Assembly (NCBI GenBank): GCA_017548985.1
Contig: JAFYYW010000036.1
Location: forward strand, 186,001-250,000
Direction of reading: 5' to 3'
DNA length: 64,000 nt
DNA from: Bacteroidales bacterium
Lineage (GTDB): Bacteria > Bacteroidota > Bacteroidia > Bacteroidales > UBA932
The translations under genes were made by a program, and so were the position numbers. Below, in pieces: positions 54,767-63,874 of the stretch. The stretch's first letter is position 1. Every line of letters starts with the position of its first letter. Below the pieces are notes generated by a model. That model made no database searches, was not told the origin of the DNA, and was given only the letters and a program-made list of their open reading frames with translations.

Positions 54767-55891
54767 ATGAAAAAAGCGATCTTTGTCTTATCAATCATTA
54801 TCGTGTCAGGTTTCGCTTTGTCCCTCTCCGCACAGACTCAGCAGACCACGCAGGCCACCTACGCCAAGAGCGATTTCGTTCCTGGCGACGTCATATTCTT
54901 TGAGGACACCTTTGAGAAAGAGAAACTTGGGGAGTTCCCGTCACAGTGGGACCTGCTGGGAGGCTATTCGGAAACAGCCTCGGTGCAGGGACGCAAAGTG
55001 CTGGCTTTCACTGATGACGGCATCGGTGATGTCATCCCACTCATGAAAAACAAATGGGACTGGCTGCCGGACATATTCACGGTCGAGTACGACCTTTATG
55101 TGTCGAAACCGGATTCCGATCTCGATGACTTGACCTCCCTCACCCTTATGCTATGCTTCGGTGAAAGGGGAGACGGTTCATATTACAATTACACCGGAGA
55201 TGTGACTTTCCGGTACCGTGAGGACGGTAGCTGCAGCATGGAATGGAGCCTTAAGAAACCGGGTTCCGACGACCATACGACTGGCGACAAGGCCCTGGGA
55301 CTAAGCCCTGATTATGATGATTACAACGGCAAGGACAATCCGGTGGTTCCGGGCCAGTGGAACCATTTCTCGTTCTCTTTCAACAAACGCGCTTTCAAGG
55401 GCTACATCAACGGAGTAAGGATCATAAACGTGCCTGCGATGGATGCCCCCGGCTACCTGTATTTCTCAAGCGGTTCACTTTATCGCCATAGCGGCCTCAG
55501 CAATGTCAGGATCGCCAAGGGTGCCGTTCCGCTCTACGACCGTCTGGCCGCCGAAGGCAAGATCGTCACTTACGCCATAACGTTCGACACCGGGAAAGCG
55601 ACCATCAAACCCGAATCGATGGTGGAGATAGCTCGTGTGGCCAAATTGATGCAGGAGAAACCCGAACTGAGTTTTGAGGTCCAGGGCCATTGCGACAACA
55701 CGGGATCCGACTCAGTCAACGATCCCCTCTCCCAGAAAAGGGCTGAGGCCATCGTGGCGGCTCTTGTGGGACAAGGCATCTCGAAGGATCGCCTGACCGC
55801 GGTCGGCAAAGGATCCCATGAGCCAGTCGCCGACAATGGGACCGACGAGGGACGCACCAAGAACCGTCGAGTCGAATTCGTGAAAAAGTAG
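54767..55891 (+). CDS. OmpA-family peptidoglycan-associated protein
   Basis: A 374-residue envelope protein with a signal peptide ending in SLSAQ, an N-terminal domain of about 230 residues that resembles a laminin-G/concanavalin-like jelly roll (VEYDLYVSKPDSD, WNHFSFSFNKRAFKGYINGVRI), and a C-terminal OmpA domain at about 255-374 with ITFDTGKATIKPES and the peptidoglycan-binding GHCDNTGSD...LSQKRAEA...NRRVEF. It is not linked to an operon and may be controlled by the TACTCA array, although this is 287 bp away. Confidence 0.9.
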   Translation: MKKAIFVLSIIIVSGFALSLSAQTQQTTQATYAKSDFVPGDVIFFEDTFEKEKLGEFPSQWDLLGGYSETASVQGRKVLAFTDDGIGDVIPLMKNKWDWLPDIFTVEYDLYVSKPDSDLDDLTSLTLMLCFGERGDGSYYNYTGDVTFRYREDGSCSMEWSLKKPGSDDHTTGDKALGLSPDYDDYNGKDNPVVPGQWNHFSFSFNKRAFKGYINGVRIINVPAMDAPGYLYFSSGSLYRHSGLSNVRIAKGAVPLYDRLAAEGKIVTYAITFDTGKATIKPESMVEIARVAKLMQEKPELSFEVQGHCDNTGSDSVNDPLSQKRAEAIVAALVGQGISKDRLTAVGKGSHEPVADNGTDEGRTKNRRVEFVKK

Positions 55892-55911
55892 CCTTGATAC
55901 GGCAATAACGA

Positions 55912-55943
55912 AAAACAGCTCCGGAGCATTCCGGAGCTGTTTT
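55912..55943. terminator. Bidirectional intrinsic terminator
   Basis: AAAACAGCTCCGGA (55912-55925) and TCCGGAGCTGTTTT (55930-55943) form a 14-bp stem with a GCAT loop, with A and T tracts on both sides. It ends the OmpA gene on the plus strand and tRNA-Leu on the minus strand. Confidence 0.9.
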
Positions 55944-55945
55944 CG

Positions 55946-56028
55946 TGCGGTAGGTGAGAGTCGAACTCACACGGGCTAATGCCCACTACCCCCTCAAAGT
56001 AGCGTGTATACCATTTCACCACTACCGC
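55946..56028 (-). tRNA. tRNA-Leu (anticodon GAG)
   Basis: The minus strand folds as a class II tRNA: acceptor arms GCGGTAG and CTACCGC pair over seven bases, the anticodon stem CTACT/GGTAG encloses the loop TTGAGGG with anticodon GAG, there is a long variable arm (GGGCATTAGCCC) and the T arm with GTTCGAC. The discriminator base is A, as in tRNA-Leu. The CCA end is not encoded. Confidence 0.95.
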
Positions 56029-56056
56029 AGGTATGTGTCCCTTTGTTTCGGGACTG

Positions 56057-56087
56057 CAAAAATAGGCATTATTCCGGAATTACCAAA
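56057..56087 (-). promoter_or_regulatory. Promoter of tRNA-Leu
   Basis: TTTG (56087-56084), a 19-bp spacer and TATTTTTG (56064-56057) on the minus strand, a full consensus match, 28 bp before the tRNA. Confidence 0.8.
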
Positions 56088-56088
56088 A

Positions 56089-56122
56089 TTTTTTCACGAT
56101 TTCATATTTATTCGTATCTTTG
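56089..56122 (+). promoter_or_regulatory. Promoter of rpsP-rimM
   Basis: A perfect -7 box TATCTTTG (56115-56122) is preceded at 20 bp by TTTTTT (56089-56094). It is back-to-back with the tRNA promoter. The leader to the rpsP ATG is about 55 bases. Confidence 0.75.
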
Positions 56123-56183
56123 CACGCTCCCACGAGATGGGATGCGATAAGGTTTAATTATTTATTTTTAAAACAGATTCACA

Positions 56184-56732
56184 ATGGCTGTTAAAATCAG
56201 ACTTCAGCGCCACGGAAAGAAGAATTTCGCATTCTTCCACATTGTTGTGGCCGATTCCCGCGCACCTCGCGACGGACGTTTCATCGAGCAACTTGGCTCC
56301 TACAACCCCAACACCAACCCCGCCACCATCATCCTTGACGGTGAGAGGGCTCTGGCTTGGCTGAACGTAGGTGCCCAGCCCACTCTTGTCACACGCAGGA
56401 TCCTCTCTTATGAGGGTGTGCTTCTCCGCAAGCACCTCCAGGGCGGTGTCGCCAAAGGCGCCCTCACCCAGGAGCAGGCTGACCAGAAGTGGAACGAGTG
56501 GAAAGCTCAGAGGGATTCCAAGATCAAGGCCAAGAAGGAAGGTATCGTGAAAGATGCCGCCGAGAAGGTCAAGGCTGCTGTCGCCGCCGAGAAGAAGGTC
56601 AACGAGGAGAGGGCTGCCGCCATCGCCAAGAAGGCCGAGGAACTCGCTGAGGCTCAGCGCAAAGCCGCTGAGGAGGCTGCTGCCGCCAAGGCCGCTGAGG
56701 AAGCCGGAGAGGCCGCTGAGCAGGAGGCTTAA
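56184..56732 (+). CDS. rpsP: 30S ribosomal protein S16 with long C-terminal helix
   Basis: The N-terminal 85 residues are a standard S16 ([36 protein letters not shown]). The other 97 residues form a highly charged, alanine- and lysine/glutamate-rich helix ([21 protein letters not shown] and onwards) not found in the 80-90-residue proteins of E. coli; extended S16 proteins are known in Bacteroidota. It is cotranscribed with rimM, 4 bp away. Confidence 0.95.
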   Translation: MAVKIRLQRHGKKNFAFFHIVVADSRAPRDGRFIEQLGSYNPNTNPATIILDGERALAWLNVGAQPTLVTRRILSYEGVLLRKHLQGGVAKGALTQEQADQKWNEWKAQRDSKIKAKKEGIVKDAAEKVKAAVAAEKKVNEERAAAIAKKAEELAEAQRKAAEEAAAAKAAEEAGEAAEQEA

Positions 56733-56736
56733 AAAA

Positions 56737-57261
56737 ATGTCCGGGGCTCCTTCAGATCTTCTGCGGATAGCCCGGGTACTGAAGTCCTACGGTACCGAAG
56801 GGGAAATCCTTGTGGGTTTTCGTGAGATCGGTCCGGAAGACTTGAACCTCAAGGAACCGGTGTTCATCATGTTTGATGGACTGCCGGTTCCCTTTTTTAT
56901 TGAATCATTGAAGGAGAAAGGCTCATCAAAGGGCCTGCTGCGCCTGACCGGAATCGAAGATCTGGAAGATGCGGAGGAAGTTGCCGGAAAGGACATTCTC
57001 GCCAAACGCACCGCGATCAACGGGGACGAGATGGATGACGACGAGATCTCTATCGAGAACCTGATTGGTTGGACTATCCTTGACAAACAAGGAGAGAAAA
57101 TTGGGGAAATAACTGATTTCGAGCCCATTCCAGGCAACCCGTGCCTTTATGTCAACACCGGAGAAGAGACGGTGATGATCCCTCTCCACGACGATTTCAT
57201 AGTAGATATTGATGAGGAAGGCGGAAGCATAACTCTCGACCTTCCCGAAGGACTTATATAA
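56737..57261 (+). CDS. rimM: Ribosome maturation factor RimM
   Basis: A 174-residue factor that helps 30S assembly and binds S19. RimM fold: an N-terminal beta-barrel (LLRIARVLKSYGTEGEILVGF) and a C-terminal PRC-type barrel (LIGWTILDKQGEKIGEITDFEPIPGNP and VMIPLHDDFIVDID). The start at ATG 56737 (MSGAPSDLL) is chosen; a longer frame exists only because it reads through rpsP in another frame. It follows rpsP as in most bacteria. Confidence 0.95.
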   Translation: MSGAPSDLLRIARVLKSYGTEGEILVGFREIGPEDLNLKEPVFIMFDGLPVPFFIESLKEKGSSKGLLRLTGIEDLEDAEEVAGKDILAKRTAINGDEMDDDEISIENLIGWTILDKQGEKIGEITDFEPIPGNPCLYVNTGEETVMIPLHDDFIVDIDEEGGSITLDLPEGLI

Positions 57262-57272
57262 TTAATAACAGA

Positions 57273-58385
57273 ATGAGAACTATTGTCGACGTCAACGCCC
57301 ACATGCACACCCCCTATTCTTTCAGTGCTTTCAGCGGGATTGACCAAGCCTTGGACATGGCCGTCACGGAAGGAGTTGGAGTAGTGGGAATCAACGACTT
57401 CTATTCCATGAAAGGATACACTGATTGGAAAGACGGATGCGATAAAAGACACCTCTGCCCTATCATGGGAATAGAATTCATATCCCTGAATAGCGAGGAC
57501 CAGGCCGCCGGGCTCAGGGTCAACGACCCCAACAACCCCGGACGAACCTACATCAGCGGAAAAGGGCTCGCCTATCCGACGATCCTCCGGGGCCGGGAAG
57601 CGTGGCTTTTATCGGAAGTCAGGGAGGAGTCCAATGCCCAGGTCGAGAGGATGTGCGACAAACTCAACGCTCACCTGGATGCCGTGGGAGCCGGATTCAA
57701 CCTGGATTTCGCCCGGATAGTCGAGGAGTTGACGAAGGGTTCTGTCAGGGAGCGTCACTTGGCTAAGGCTTTAAGGCTCGCGATAGAGTCCAAGTTCAAA
57801 GCGGATAACGACAGGCTGGCCGCTTACGAAAGGATATTCGGAGGAGCTCCTCTCAAATCCTCCCCTGACAACATCGCCGCTGTCGAGAACGAGATCAGGA
57901 GCAAGCTTCTCAAGGCCGGAGGCGCCGCCTTCGTGCCTGAGGATCCGAAAGCCTTCCTGCCTATGGAGACAGTTTGCGAGATCATCAAGGCGGCAGGTGG
58001 TATACCAACCTATCCCTTCCTCGCCGATAACGCCAAAGGCGAGTTCACGGACTTTGAAGGAGACCTCCAGAAAGCCGCCGACACCCTTAAGAGACGCGGA
58101 TTCAACTCGGTGGAATTCATCACCACAAGGAACACGACAAAGGTTCTTGAGGATTATTCTGACTATCTCCAGGACGAGGGGTTCATCGTCACATTCGGGT
58201 CAGAGCATAATACCCCGGCCCTTGAGCCGATCAAGCTCCGTACCTCGGACCACCCGGAAGGACTCAGTGATAAGCTGCGCCTGACGAACTTCAAGGGTGC
58301 TTGCGCCGTAGTCGCCCACCAGGCGGGCAAAGATTCCGCCGATGCCGGAGAAGAGTTGATAATGAGAACATTAAATATCCAATAA
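57273..58385 (+). CDS. PHP-domain protein of unknown substrate
   Basis: A 370-residue protein with a PHP-type N terminus (VDVNAHMHTPYSFSAFSG) and later metal ligands in GSEHNTPALEP. The middle has long helices (about 120-210) with no recognised domain. In this operon, 12 bp after rimM and one base before the aldolase/dehydrogenase, it probably hydrolyses a sugar phosphate or related ester, which is inferred from context. A similar gene is known beside sugar aldolases in other Bacteroidota from my memory only. Confidence 0.75.
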   Translation: MRTIVDVNAHMHTPYSFSAFSGIDQALDMAVTEGVGVVGINDFYSMKGYTDWKDGCDKRHLCPIMGIEFISLNSEDQAAGLRVNDPNNPGRTYISGKGLAYPTILRGREAWLLSEVREESNAQVERMCDKLNAHLDAVGAGFNLDFARIVEELTKGSVRERHLAKALRLAIESKFKADNDRLAAYERIFGGAPLKSSPDNIAAVENEIRSKLLKAGGAAFVPEDPKAFLPMETVCEIIKAAGGIPTYPFLADNAKGEFTDFEGDLQKAADTLKRRGFNSVEFITTRNTTKVLEDYSDYLQDEGFIVTFGSEHNTPALEPIKLRTSDHPEGLSDKLRLTNFKGACAVVAHQAGKDSADAGEELIMRTLNIQ

Positions 58386-58386
58386 T

Positions 58387-60345
58387 ATGTCGGAAATAGA
58401 GAAGTTGATCGAAGTCTCCCGTAAATATGGCGGCGACTCCAGGTATGTCATTGCCGGAGGCGGGAACACATCATTCAAAACCGCTGACAGGCTGTGGGTT
58501 AAAGCAAGCGGCCATGCCCTCGCCACCATCACGGAAGATGGCTTAGCGGTGCTCGACAGAGCTCTGCTGAACCCTATGGGAGAGAAAAAATACAGCGAAG
58601 ACACCACTTTGAGAGAGGAGCAGGTCAAGAACGACCTCGCGGCAGCGTGCTTGACAAAAGACAGGCGTCCCTCTGTCGAGACCTCGATGCACAACTGCAT
58701 GGAGGCCGCTTTTGTGGTCCATCTCCATCCGACCCTCGTGAACGGTCTGATGTGTTCGAAAGACGCCGCAGAGACATGCGCGAAGCTGTTCCCGGACGCT
58801 TTGTATATTCCTTACACCGACCCTGGATATACCCTCTTCAAAAAGGTTTACGACAAGATCAAGGATTATAGGAAAAGCCACGGGAGCGACCCCAAGGTCA
58901 TATTCCTCCAGAATCACGGCATCTTCGTGGGCGCTGACACGACCGGGGAGATCGAGGATATCTACAACGGAGTTATGGCCAAGTTGGAAAGGCTCGTGAA
59001 GCCGGTTCCCGAAGGTGAGGCTCCTGTATGCGATTGCGTCAGCGAGACCATTCCCGCGATAAGGACCATCCTGAGCCGCGGAGGCCGGGGACTCAAGACC
59101 CTCAAAGTCACCAATAACGCCCTCGTGAACGAGTTTATTGGAAGCAAGGAGAAGGCCGCCGCCGCGCTTAAACCCTTCACCCCGGACGGGATAGTATATT
59201 GCAAGAGCGAATACATCTACATCGACCACAAGAGTCCCGAAGATCTCGTCAAGCAGGCCGAAAACAAGATCGAGGCCTACATCGGAAAACGTGGCCACAC
59301 ACCTAAAGTACTGCTCATCAAGGGAATAGGCTTGGTCGCCGTGGGTTCGAACTCCAAGGAGGCCCAGACTGTGACCGAGGTGTTCCTTGACTCGATGAAA
59401 GTCGCCTGGTACGCCGCCTCATTCGGAGGGGAGCACCCCATGACAGCCCGCCAGATCAGTTTCATCGACAACTGGGAGGTGGAGAACTACCGCCGCAAAG
59501 TTGCTTCCTCATCTTCCGCCGGAAGGGTTGAGGGCAAGACGATCATCGTGACCGGAGCCGCCCAGGGATTCGGTGAGGGAATAGCCAGGGAGCTTATCAA
59601 GCAGGGAGCCAATATCGTGGTCGCTGACCTCAATGAGGTGACCGGTGAGAAGACCGCGGCCAGTTTCAACGAGATCGCCAAAGCCAACAAGGCCATATTC
59701 GTCAAGACCAATGTGGCCGACATGGACAGCCTGAAGAACCTCATCAAAGAGACTGTCGTCAATTTCGGAGCTCTTGACACGTTCGTCAGCAACGCCGGAG
59801 TAGTGCGCGCCGGAGACCTCGAGGCTATGACCCCCGAAAACTTCGAATTCGTCACCAACATCAACTACAAGGCATATTTCTTCTGTGCCAAGGTGGCCAG
59901 CCACGTCATGAAGATAGAGACCGCCAATGATCCTGAATATTTCGCCGACATCGTCCAGATTAACTCCAAGAGCGGCCTGGTCGGCAGCAAGGCCAATTTC
60001 GCATACGCCGGAGGCAAGTTCGGAGGCATTGGGCTGACCCAGTCCTTCGCCCTTGAGCTGGCTCCGTTCAGGATCAAGGTCAACTCAATCTGCCCCGGCA
60101 ACTACTACGATGGACCGCTTTGGAGCGACCCTGAAAAGGGATTGTTCATCCAGTATCTCAAAGCCGGGAAGGCTCCTGGAGCCAAGACGGTTCAGGATGT
60201 GAAGGATTATTACCTGTCAAAGGTGCCTATGCGCAAAGGATGCAATCCCGAGGATGTATGCAAGGCCATCTTATATGCCATTGAACAAACTGGAGAGACC
60301 GGACAGGCCATTCCTGTCACCGGCGGCCAGGTGATGCTTGCTTAA
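58387..60345 (+). CDS. Bifunctional class II aldolase / short-chain dehydrogenase
   Basis: A 652-residue fusion. The N-terminal 380 residues form a class II aldolase with the zinc ligands in VVHLHPTLVNG and FLQNHGIFVG. The C-terminal 260 form an SDR: TGAAQGFGEGIA binds NAD, and the catalytic Ser, Tyr and Lys are in NSKSGLVG and FAYAGGKFGG. This is the layout of the rhamnulose-1-phosphate aldolase/lactaldehyde dehydrogenase fusion (RhaD-RhaE type), which cleaves a deoxyketose phosphate and oxidises the aldehyde. The kinase and isomerase are not in the window. Confidence 0.88.
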   Translation: MSEIEKLIEVSRKYGGDSRYVIAGGGNTSFKTADRLWVKASGHALATITEDGLAVLDRALLNPMGEKKYSEDTTLREEQVKNDLAAACLTKDRRPSVETSMHNCMEAAFVVHLHPTLVNGLMCSKDAAETCAKLFPDALYIPYTDPGYTLFKKVYDKIKDYRKSHGSDPKVIFLQNHGIFVGADTTGEIEDIYNGVMAKLERLVKPVPEGEAPVCDCVSETIPAIRTILSRGGRGLKTLKVTNNALVNEFIGSKEKAAAALKPFTPDGIVYCKSEYIYIDHKSPEDLVKQAENKIEAYIGKRGHTPKVLLIKGIGLVAVGSNSKEAQTVTEVFLDSMKVAWYAASFGGEHPMTARQISFIDNWEVENYRRKVASSSSAGRVEGKTIIVTGAAQGFGEGIARELIKQGANIVVADLNEVTGEKTAASFNEIAKANKAIFVKTNVADMDSLKNLIKETVVNFGALDTFVSNAGVVRAGDLEAMTPENFEFVTNINYKAYFFCAKVASHVMKIETANDPEYFADIVQINSKSGLVGSKANFAYAGGKFGGIGLTQSFALELAPFRIKVNSICPGNYYDGPLWSDPEKGLFIQYLKAGKAPGAKTVQDVKDYYLSKVPMRKGCNPEDVCKAILYAIEQTGETGQAIPVTGGQVMLA

Positions 60346-60346
60346 T

Positions 60347-61654
60347 ATGAAACAACTGGATATCAAATTGATGCATCCCGCCGAGCAGATCGCTATCATC
60401 ATCGGCAGGATCTACCGCAGCGGGATGACGACCACTTCCGGAGGAAACTTGTCCATCATGGACAGCAACGGAGACATGTGGATCACTCCGGCCGGAATAG
60501 ACAAAGGATCCCTTACTCCCTCAGACATAATGTGTGTCAAGGCGGACGGGACAATAGTCGGACCTCACAGGCCCTCATCGGAGTATCCTTTCCACAAAGC
60601 CATCTACAAGATGAACCCGAGGGCCCACTCCGTGATCCATGCCCACCCTCCGGGACTTGTGACATTCAGTGTGGTCCATCAGATCCCCGACACCAGCATA
60701 ATCCCTCAGGCGAGGGCTGTCTGCGGACCTGTTGGTTTCGCCGAATATGCCCTGCCGGGCAGCGAGTTGCTCGGGAAAAAGATAGTGGAGGAGTTCAAGA
60801 AGAACCCCGACTTCAAGGCTGTCATAATGGAAAACCACGGTGTGGTACTGTTCGGAGAGGACATCGCTGACGCTTACCAGCGTTTCGAGACTCTCGAGCT
60901 TTGCGCCCGCACCATCCTCAACGCCAAGACCCTTGGCGAGCCAAAATATCTGACAGAGGATCAGATAAACAAGCACGAGATGGCGGTCAACACCCCTTTC
61001 GAGCACTTCATGAATGTCAGCCATCCCTCCGACGAGCGGGCCATCAGGACTGAGATCTGCCAGATCGTTCGCAGGGCTTGCTCACAGGGCCTGATGTGCA
61101 GCTCATACGGTACCGCTTCCGTCAGGTGGAAGGGCAACGATTTCCTGATCACTCCTTCCAACGTGCAGCGTTGGGACATCGATCCTGAGGACATAGTCCA
61201 AATCAAGGACGGTATGGTCGAGGCCGGGAAAATGGCGAGCCGCTCTGTGGCTCTGCACTACGAGATATATCGCCGCAATCCCAAAGTCAACTCCATCATC
61301 CTTACACAGTCCCCCGCGCTGATGGGCTTCTGCACGACCGGTGTAAAATTCGATGTCAGGACTATTCCTGAGAGCTGGATATTCCTCCAGGACATTCCGA
61401 CTTTCCCGTTCGGAAGCCAGTACGACGAGCGCCTGTCCGACCTCGCCGACGAGTTCCGCAACAGGCCTTTCGTGATGCTTGAGAATGACTCCGTCGTCGT
61501 CACCGGCGACAAGCTCATCAACACTTTCGACCGACTAGAGGTCGCTGATTTCAGCGCCCGTTCCCTGATTCTCGCCGCTCCGCTTGGCAACTTGAAGCCT
61601 ATCACGGATGCCGAGATAGAAGACCTGAGGGTCGCCTTCCACGTTGGAGAATAA
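60347..61654 (+). CDS. Tandem class II aldolase/adducin domain protein, second half degenerate
   Basis: A 435-residue protein with two class II aldolase-like halves. The first (about 1-210) keeps the zinc site: Glu in SSEYPFH, two His in VIHAHPPG and one in MENHGVVLFG. In the second (about 220-430) the equivalent positions are LTQSPAL and LENDSVVVTG, with the Glu also lost, so it cannot bind the metal in the normal way and may be structural or regulatory. The start is ATG 60347, 1 bp after the fusion gene. Specificity is unknown, perhaps fuculose- or ribulose-phosphate. Confidence 0.85.
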   Translation: MKQLDIKLMHPAEQIAIIIGRIYRSGMTTTSGGNLSIMDSNGDMWITPAGIDKGSLTPSDIMCVKADGTIVGPHRPSSEYPFHKAIYKMNPRAHSVIHAHPPGLVTFSVVHQIPDTSIIPQARAVCGPVGFAEYALPGSELLGKKIVEEFKKNPDFKAVIMENHGVVLFGEDIADAYQRFETLELCARTILNAKTLGEPKYLTEDQINKHEMAVNTPFEHFMNVSHPSDERAIRTEICQIVRRACSQGLMCSSYGTASVRWKGNDFLITPSNVQRWDIDPEDIVQIKDGMVEAGKMASRSVALHYEIYRRNPKVNSIILTQSPALMGFCTTGVKFDVRTIPESWIFLQDIPTFPFGSQYDERLSDLADEFRNRPFVMLENDSVVVTGDKLINTFDRLEVADFSARSLILAAPLGNLKPITDAEIEDLRVAFHVGE

Positions 61655-61671
61655 CACGGAAATATAAAACA

Positions 61672-63873
61672 ATGAGAGCCTTATGCCCTTTCAAAGCCAT
61701 TGTCGCGGTATTTCTCGCGGCAATGGCTTTACCGCAATCCTGTTCTAATACGAATACAGGGAATCCGGACAAAGACGCGAAGACAACATTCCAGACCTCG
61801 AGCATCTGGAAGCCTACGATAGACACCCGCGCTGACGCGGCGATGGTCTACGGCACCGGCAAACCACTTGACGAGGACGGCCCGGACGGTGAATCCGCTG
61901 TCGAGAACAGAATCAGATCCTGGAGAGAGAGGGGTTACAGGGTGGATTTCATGACCGGAATAGCTTGGGGCGGATACGAGGATTACTTCACAGGAAAATG
62001 GGACGGAAAGCCGCATTTGGACGAGGGACAAAGGCAGGCGGACGGTGACACCATCTGGCACGGCAAAATGGTTCCGTATATTGTCCCGACGAAGAATTAC
62101 CTTGAGTATTTCAAAGAGACCCAGGTCAAACGGGTCATCGATTCCGGAGTGGAAAGCCTCTATTTCGAGGAGCCGGAGTTCTGGAACAGAGGAGGCTACA
62201 GTGAGGCTTTCAAACGAGAATGGGAAGATTATTACGGTACTCCATGGCGTCCGCAAGACGAATCTCCGGAGGCCACCTATCTGGCCAATAAACTAAAGTA
62301 CCATCTCTACTACAGGGCTTTGGACGAGGTCACCGCTTTCGCCAAGGAATATGGAAGGAGCAAGGGTATGGATATAAAATGTTATGTCCCTACACACTCG
62401 CTAATCAACTATTCCCAATGGGAGATCGTCAGCCCTGAGGCCAGCCTGGCTTCAATGCCGGGAGTGGACGGCTACATCGCCCAGGTCTGGACCGGGACGG
62501 CCAGGGTCCTCAACTATTTCAACGGGGTAAAAAGGCAGAGGACTTTTGAGACGGCTTTACTGGAATACGGCTGCATGGCCTCAATGACAGCTCCGACCGG
62601 TCGCAGGGTCTGGTTCCTCACCGACCCGATCGAAGACGGGACACGTGACTGGGAGGATTACAGGAAGAACTACCACGCCACTTTCACCGCTCAACTGCTT
62701 CACCCCCAGATCGCCGATTTTGAGATTATGCCGTGGCCGAAAAGGATTTATGAGCGCTTATATCCTAAGAGCGCCGGCAGCTCAGAAATGATACGGATTC
62801 CAGCGGACTACGCCACGATGATGCAGGTGATGGTAGGCAGTCTCGGAAAGATACCAGCCTCAGAAGAGAAAGTCTCGGGAAGTCAAGGGATAAGCGTTTT
62901 GATGGGTAACTCATTGATGTTCCAGAGTTTCCCGACACATGAGGGATATGAGGACCCCTCTTTGAGCGATTTCTTCGGCATGGCGATGCCACTCCTCAAA
63001 AGAGGTATCCCCATCGGGATTACCCATATTGAGAACGTTGGATTCAAAAAGACTCTTGAGGATGTTAAGGTCTTGATCATGACCTATTCCAACATGAAAC
63101 CGATGGATCCGGAGGCACATGGCCACTTGGCGTCATGGGTCAAAAACGGAGGCCGGCTCATTTACGCCAGCAGCGACAACGACCCGTTCCAGACGGTACA
63201 AGAATGGTGGAATACCGGAGATCACCACTTCAAAGCGCCATCTGACCACTTGTTCTCCCTGATGGGAATCGAAGCTGGAGCGCCCGACGGTGTATATGTG
63301 TGGGGAAAAGGCTCAGTCCAGATCATCCGCAAGGATCCAAAAGAATTCGTCCTGGTTCCAAGTAGCGACGGTGAGTTGCTTGACGCGGTCAGGTCCATGT
63401 ATTCTTTATCTGGAGATATATTACTGGAAAAGAACAACTTCCGATTGAGCCGAGGACCTTACGAACTGGTTGCTGTCATGGACGAGAGCGTAAGCGGCGA
63501 ACCTTTTGTTATGGAAGGCAAGTTCATCGACTTGTACGACCCCGAGTTGCCTATCCTTACCAGAAAAGAGATATTCCCGGGACAACAGGGATATTATTAC
63601 AATATAGAAAAAGCCCCGAAGGCACCCGCTGTGCTGGCCTCGGCGGACAGAGTCTATGAGGAAACCAGAAAAGCACGGACGTTCTCTTATCTATCAAAAG
63701 GGCCGGCAGAGACTATCAGCAATGGGAGGATCCTCCTGCCTTCAAAACCTGTCAGTGTCCTTATTGATGGATCTGAAACAATCGACCCCGCCCGATGGGA
63801 CGAGGTCGGAAAAACATATCTTATCAGTTTTGACAACAACCCGGACGGTGTCAGAGTCGTCATCAAATGGTAG
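61672..63873 (+). CDS. Lipoprotein with GH-like barrel, unknown specificity
   Basis: A 733-residue lipoprotein; the signal ends in ALPQSC (Cys near residue 24). The first 400 residues look like a TIM-barrel glycoside hydrolase (GIAWGGYEDYFTG, SGVESLYFEEPEFWNRGGYS, GYIAQVWTGTARV), and the next part has MTYSNMKPMDPEAHGHLASW with a flavodoxin/GATase-like look, as in GH42-type beta-galactosidases. I do not recognise the family securely. It follows the aldolase by 17 bp, so it may release the sugar that the aldolases degrade. Confidence 0.7.
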   Translation: MRALCPFKAIVAVFLAAMALPQSCSNTNTGNPDKDAKTTFQTSSIWKPTIDTRADAAMVYGTGKPLDEDGPDGESAVENRIRSWRERGYRVDFMTGIAWGGYEDYFTGKWDGKPHLDEGQRQADGDTIWHGKMVPYIVPTKNYLEYFKETQVKRVIDSGVESLYFEEPEFWNRGGYSEAFKREWEDYYGTPWRPQDESPEATYLANKLKYHLYYRALDEVTAFAKEYGRSKGMDIKCYVPTHSLINYSQWEIVSPEASLASMPGVDGYIAQVWTGTARVLNYFNGVKRQRTFETALLEYGCMASMTAPTGRRVWFLTDPIEDGTRDWEDYRKNYHATFTAQLLHPQIADFEIMPWPKRIYERLYPKSAGSSEMIRIPADYATMMQVMVGSLGKIPASEEKVSGSQGISVLMGNSLMFQSFPTHEGYEDPSLSDFFGMAMPLLKRGIPIGITHIENVGFKKTLEDVKVLIMTYSNMKPMDPEAHGHLASWVKNGGRLIYASSDNDPFQTVQEWWNTGDHHFKAPSDHLFSLMGIEAGAPDGVYVWGKGSVQIIRKDPKEFVLVPSSDGELLDAVRSMYSLSGDILLEKNNFRLSRGPYELVAVMDESVSGEPFVMEGKFIDLYDPELPILTRKEIFPGQQGYYYNIEKAPKAPAVLASADRVYEETRKARTFSYLSKGPAETISNGRILLPSKPVSVLIDGSETIDPARWDEVGKTYLISFDNNPDGVRVVIKW

Positions 63874-63874
63874 G

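Noticed and set aside
56554..56736. Extension of rimM into rpsP
   Set aside because: The frame is open by chance in alanine/lysine codons; the RimM fold starts after 56737.
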